This document shows positions 13,277 to 14,550 of a DNA stretch of 14,550 nt, piece by piece. The stretch spans positions 1 to 14,550 of the forward strand of contig JACDAS010000042.1 in the NCBI GenBank assembly GCA_013695295.1, written 5' to 3'. The notes beneath the pieces are model-generated. The model was not told where the DNA came from. It did no database searches and saw only the letters and a program-made list of their open reading frames with translations. Both the position numbers and the translations under genes were made by a program. The DNA is from Actinomycetota bacterium (GTDB lineage: Bacteria; Actinomycetota; Thermoleophilia; Gaiellales; Gaiellaceae). Numbering within the stretch: the first letter of the stretch is position 1; each line of letters starts with the position of its first letter.

Positions 13277-13280
13277 TCTA
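13275..13280 (-). promoter_or_regulatory. Putative -10 box for the SDR operon
   Basis: On the minus strand TAGATT is followed by 7 nt and then TTG at 13267. The box overlaps the alternative TTG at 13276, so if it is real the shorter SDR start is correct. The spacer to the upstream cation exporter gene is only 20 bases. Confidence 0.42.
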
Positions 13281-13296
13281 GACGCTTGATCGGAGA

Positions 13297-14211
13297 TCAG
13301 AGCAGCGGGCTGGCGCCCGACAGCGGCACGAGCTCGGGCGCGGCGTGCTCGACCTGAAGGGTCGTGTGCCGGAGGCCGAATCGCTCGGCCAGGAGCGTCT
13401 CTAGCCCCCGGCGGACGCCGTGGCAGTCCACACCCCGCTCGACCAGCACGTGGGCCGACAGTGCCGGGAAGCCGCTCGTGACCGTCCAGACATGCAGGTC
13501 GTGCACGCCGACCACGCCCTGGCCGGCGAGCAGCGCCCGGCCCACGGCTCCCGGATCGATGTCCGCCGGGGCGAGCTCGAGCAGGATCGCCGAGGCTTGA
13601 CGGACGAGCGACCAGCCGGCCCAGAGGATCAGCGCGGCGACGGCGAGGCTCGCGAGCGGGTCGAAGCGATCCCAGCCGGTGACGAGGATGAGCGCGCCCG
13701 CGACCGCGGTGCCGGCGAACGCCGCGAGGTCGGTCGCAAGGTGCAGGAACGCGCCCCGGACGTTGAGGCTCGAGCGGCTGCCGCGGGCGAGGAGCATTGT
13801 CGCCACGAGGCTGACGGCCATCCCGGCGAGCGCCACGACCGCGACGACCCCGCCCCGCACCTCGGGCGGCGAGACCAGCCTGCGCACCGACGCGTAGACG
13901 ATCCAGCCGCCGACGAGCAGGAGCGTGATCCCGTTCGCCTGCGCGGCGAGGATCTCGAGCCGCCGGAACCCGTAGGTCCAGCGTCCGCGGGCGGGACGAG
14001 AGGCCATCGTCGCGGCCGCGAGGGCGAGCGCGAGCGCCCCCACGTCGGTCAGCAGGTGCCCCGCGTCAGCGAGGAGCGCCAGGGAGCCCGCGAGCACGCT
14101 CGCGACGAGCTCCGCGACCGCAAGGGCCGCAATCAGTGCGAGCGCGGCACCGAGGGCACGCCGGTCCGCTCCGGCCACCCGGCTGTGGTCGTGGCCGTGG
14201 TGGGAAGCCAT
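13297..14211 (-). CDS. CDF-family cation (zinc-type) efflux transporter
   Basis: 304-residue cation diffusion facilitator with about six membrane segments. The metal site is formed by HxxxD in membrane helix 2 (H52, D56 in ADAGHLLTDVGA) and HxxxD in helix 5 (H157, D161 in FLHLATDLAAF), as in zinc/cobalt/cadmium exporters of the CzcD/ZitB type using proton antiport. The His-rich N-terminus (SHHGHDHS) is a typical metal-binding feature. The C-terminal cytoplasmic domain (LHVWTVTSGFPALSAHVLVE) is complete. The ATG at 14211 is preceded at 8 nt by TACGCT and no ribosome binding site. It lies 20 nt upstream of the SDR gene and may be cotranscribed with it. Confidence 0.93.
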   Translation of the reverse strand: MASHHGHDHSRVAGADRRALGAALALIAALAVAELVASVLAGSLALLADAGHLLTDVGALALALAAATMASRPARGRWTYGFRRLEILAAQANGITLLLVGGWIVYASVRRLVSPPEVRGGVVAVVALAGMAVSLVATMLLARGSRSSLNVRGAFLHLATDLAAFAGTAVAGALILVTGWDRFDPLASLAVAALILWAGWSLVRQASAILLELAPADIDPGAVGRALLAGQGVVGVHDLHVWTVTSGFPALSAHVLVERGVDCHGVRRGLETLLAERFGLRHTTLQVEHAAPELVPLSGASPLL

Positions 14212-14219
14212 CGAGCCGA

Positions 14220-14225
14220 AGCGTA
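14220..14225 (-). promoter_or_regulatory. Putative -10 box for the cation exporter
   Basis: TACGCT on the minus strand ends 8 nt before the ATG at 14211, without a Shine-Dalgarno sequence. No metal-regulator operator (MerR- or ArsR-type dyad) is apparent nearby. Confidence 0.42.
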
Positions 14226-14375
14226 CGCTCAGGTCGCCGGCCCACCTCCGACCAGGTCTCGGCGCTCAAACGCCGGGCTACGAGGGTGCTCCACCCGCGC
14301 GATCAGCAGGATGCCGGTTGGCGAACCGACTTCAGGTGCGCGACGAAGGACCCGCGACCTCAACGAACGGGAGAT

Positions 14376-14550
14376 GTGCTGAAGATCAGCCGGATTTATC
14401 TCGTGGCGCTGCTGTCGCTAGGGGCTCTTGCGGTAACGGGAACAGCGCTTGCGGCGCACAACGGCAACAACAAGGCAGACCTAAGCGGTGCCGGTGGCGT
14501 GACCGGGGTCGCGGTCGTCAACTACTCCGAGGGCCAGGGCACCTTCAACG
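14376..14550 (+). CDS. Secreted hypothetical protein, N-terminal part (3' end outside window)
   Basis: The first 58 codons are visible. A signal peptide is clear: LKISRIYLVALLSLGALAVT followed by GTALA-A, with likely cleavage after the AxA. The mature start is AHNGNNKADLSGAGGVTGVA then VVNYSEGQGTFN, a beta-type secreted domain that I cannot assign. GGGAG at 14369-14373 is only 2 nt from GTG 14376 and 5 nt from CTG 14379, so the exact start is open; ATG 14374 is out of frame and stops at once. The 164 bases between this gene and the divergent cation exporter show a minor hairpin (CGGTT-GGCG-AACCG, 14315-14328) and nothing else I recognise. Confidence 0.62.
   Translation, partial: MLKISRIYLVALLSLGALAVTGTALAAHNGNNKADLSGAGGVTGVAVVNYSEGQGTFN

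Noticed and set aside
12200..13357. 385-codon plus-strand frame across the glucosidase/SDR region
   Set aside because: Shadow of two well-supported minus-strand genes.
14212..14375. tRNA or riboswitch in the spacer before the secreted protein
   Set aside because: Only one 5-bp hairpin was found; no cloverleaf or known aptamer pattern could be made out by eye.

Overview
The window is very GC-rich, densely packed bacterial DNA with many GTG and TTG starts. The protein families (MT0933-like small protein, Grx4/BolA pair, YcaQ-like winged-helix proteins) and several promoter -10 boxes sitting 6-8 nt before a start codon (leaderless style) suggest an actinobacterium, perhaps of the class Thermoleophilia. 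The class-level call is a guess from protein style, not from a marker gene.

Left part (1-5325): the window opens inside a cystathionine beta-synthase gene. A small SAM methyltransferase runs convergently into it, and that methyltransferase is divergent from a YcaQ/AlkZ-type DNA glycosylase, with the two GTG starts back to back inside one palindrome. A small MT0933-antitoxin-like gene follows, then a second paralogous glycosylase. Two tiny overlapping minus-strand genes come next, and then a cystathionine gamma-lyase/synthase. CBS plus the gamma-lyase would make the reverse transsulfuration route (homocysteine to cysteine).

Middle (5365-8089): an MBL-fold hydrolase and an MFS exporter on the plus strand, meeting a minus-strand bolA-grx4 operon (iron-sulfur trafficking) tail to tail.

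Decayed sulfur locus (8090-9401): a signal-peptide start of the kind that opens a sulfate-binding-protein gene is joined out of frame to the last third of a CysA-type sulfate ABC ATPase, which carries two further frameshifts. Facing it is an Rrf2/CymR-like regulator gene. Its 5' two thirds end abruptly in a roughly 310-bp cluster of palindromic repeats (GGTGCC-T/A-GGCACC), and its 3' tail can still be read on the far side in other frames. I read this as the scar of a sulfate-uptake operon and its regulator, which the initial gene calls do not reveal. It is the most interesting part of the window.

Right part (9410-14550): a minus-strand operon of SDR oxidoreductase, glycogen-debranching-type glucosidase and GT4 glycosyltransferase (in transcription order, with 4-nt overlap and 1-nt gap), feeding directly into the broken rrf2. 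A CDF-family zinc/cation exporter lies upstream of it, and a divergent secreted protein is cut by the window end. I saw no tRNA, rRNA, CRISPR array or transposase gene.
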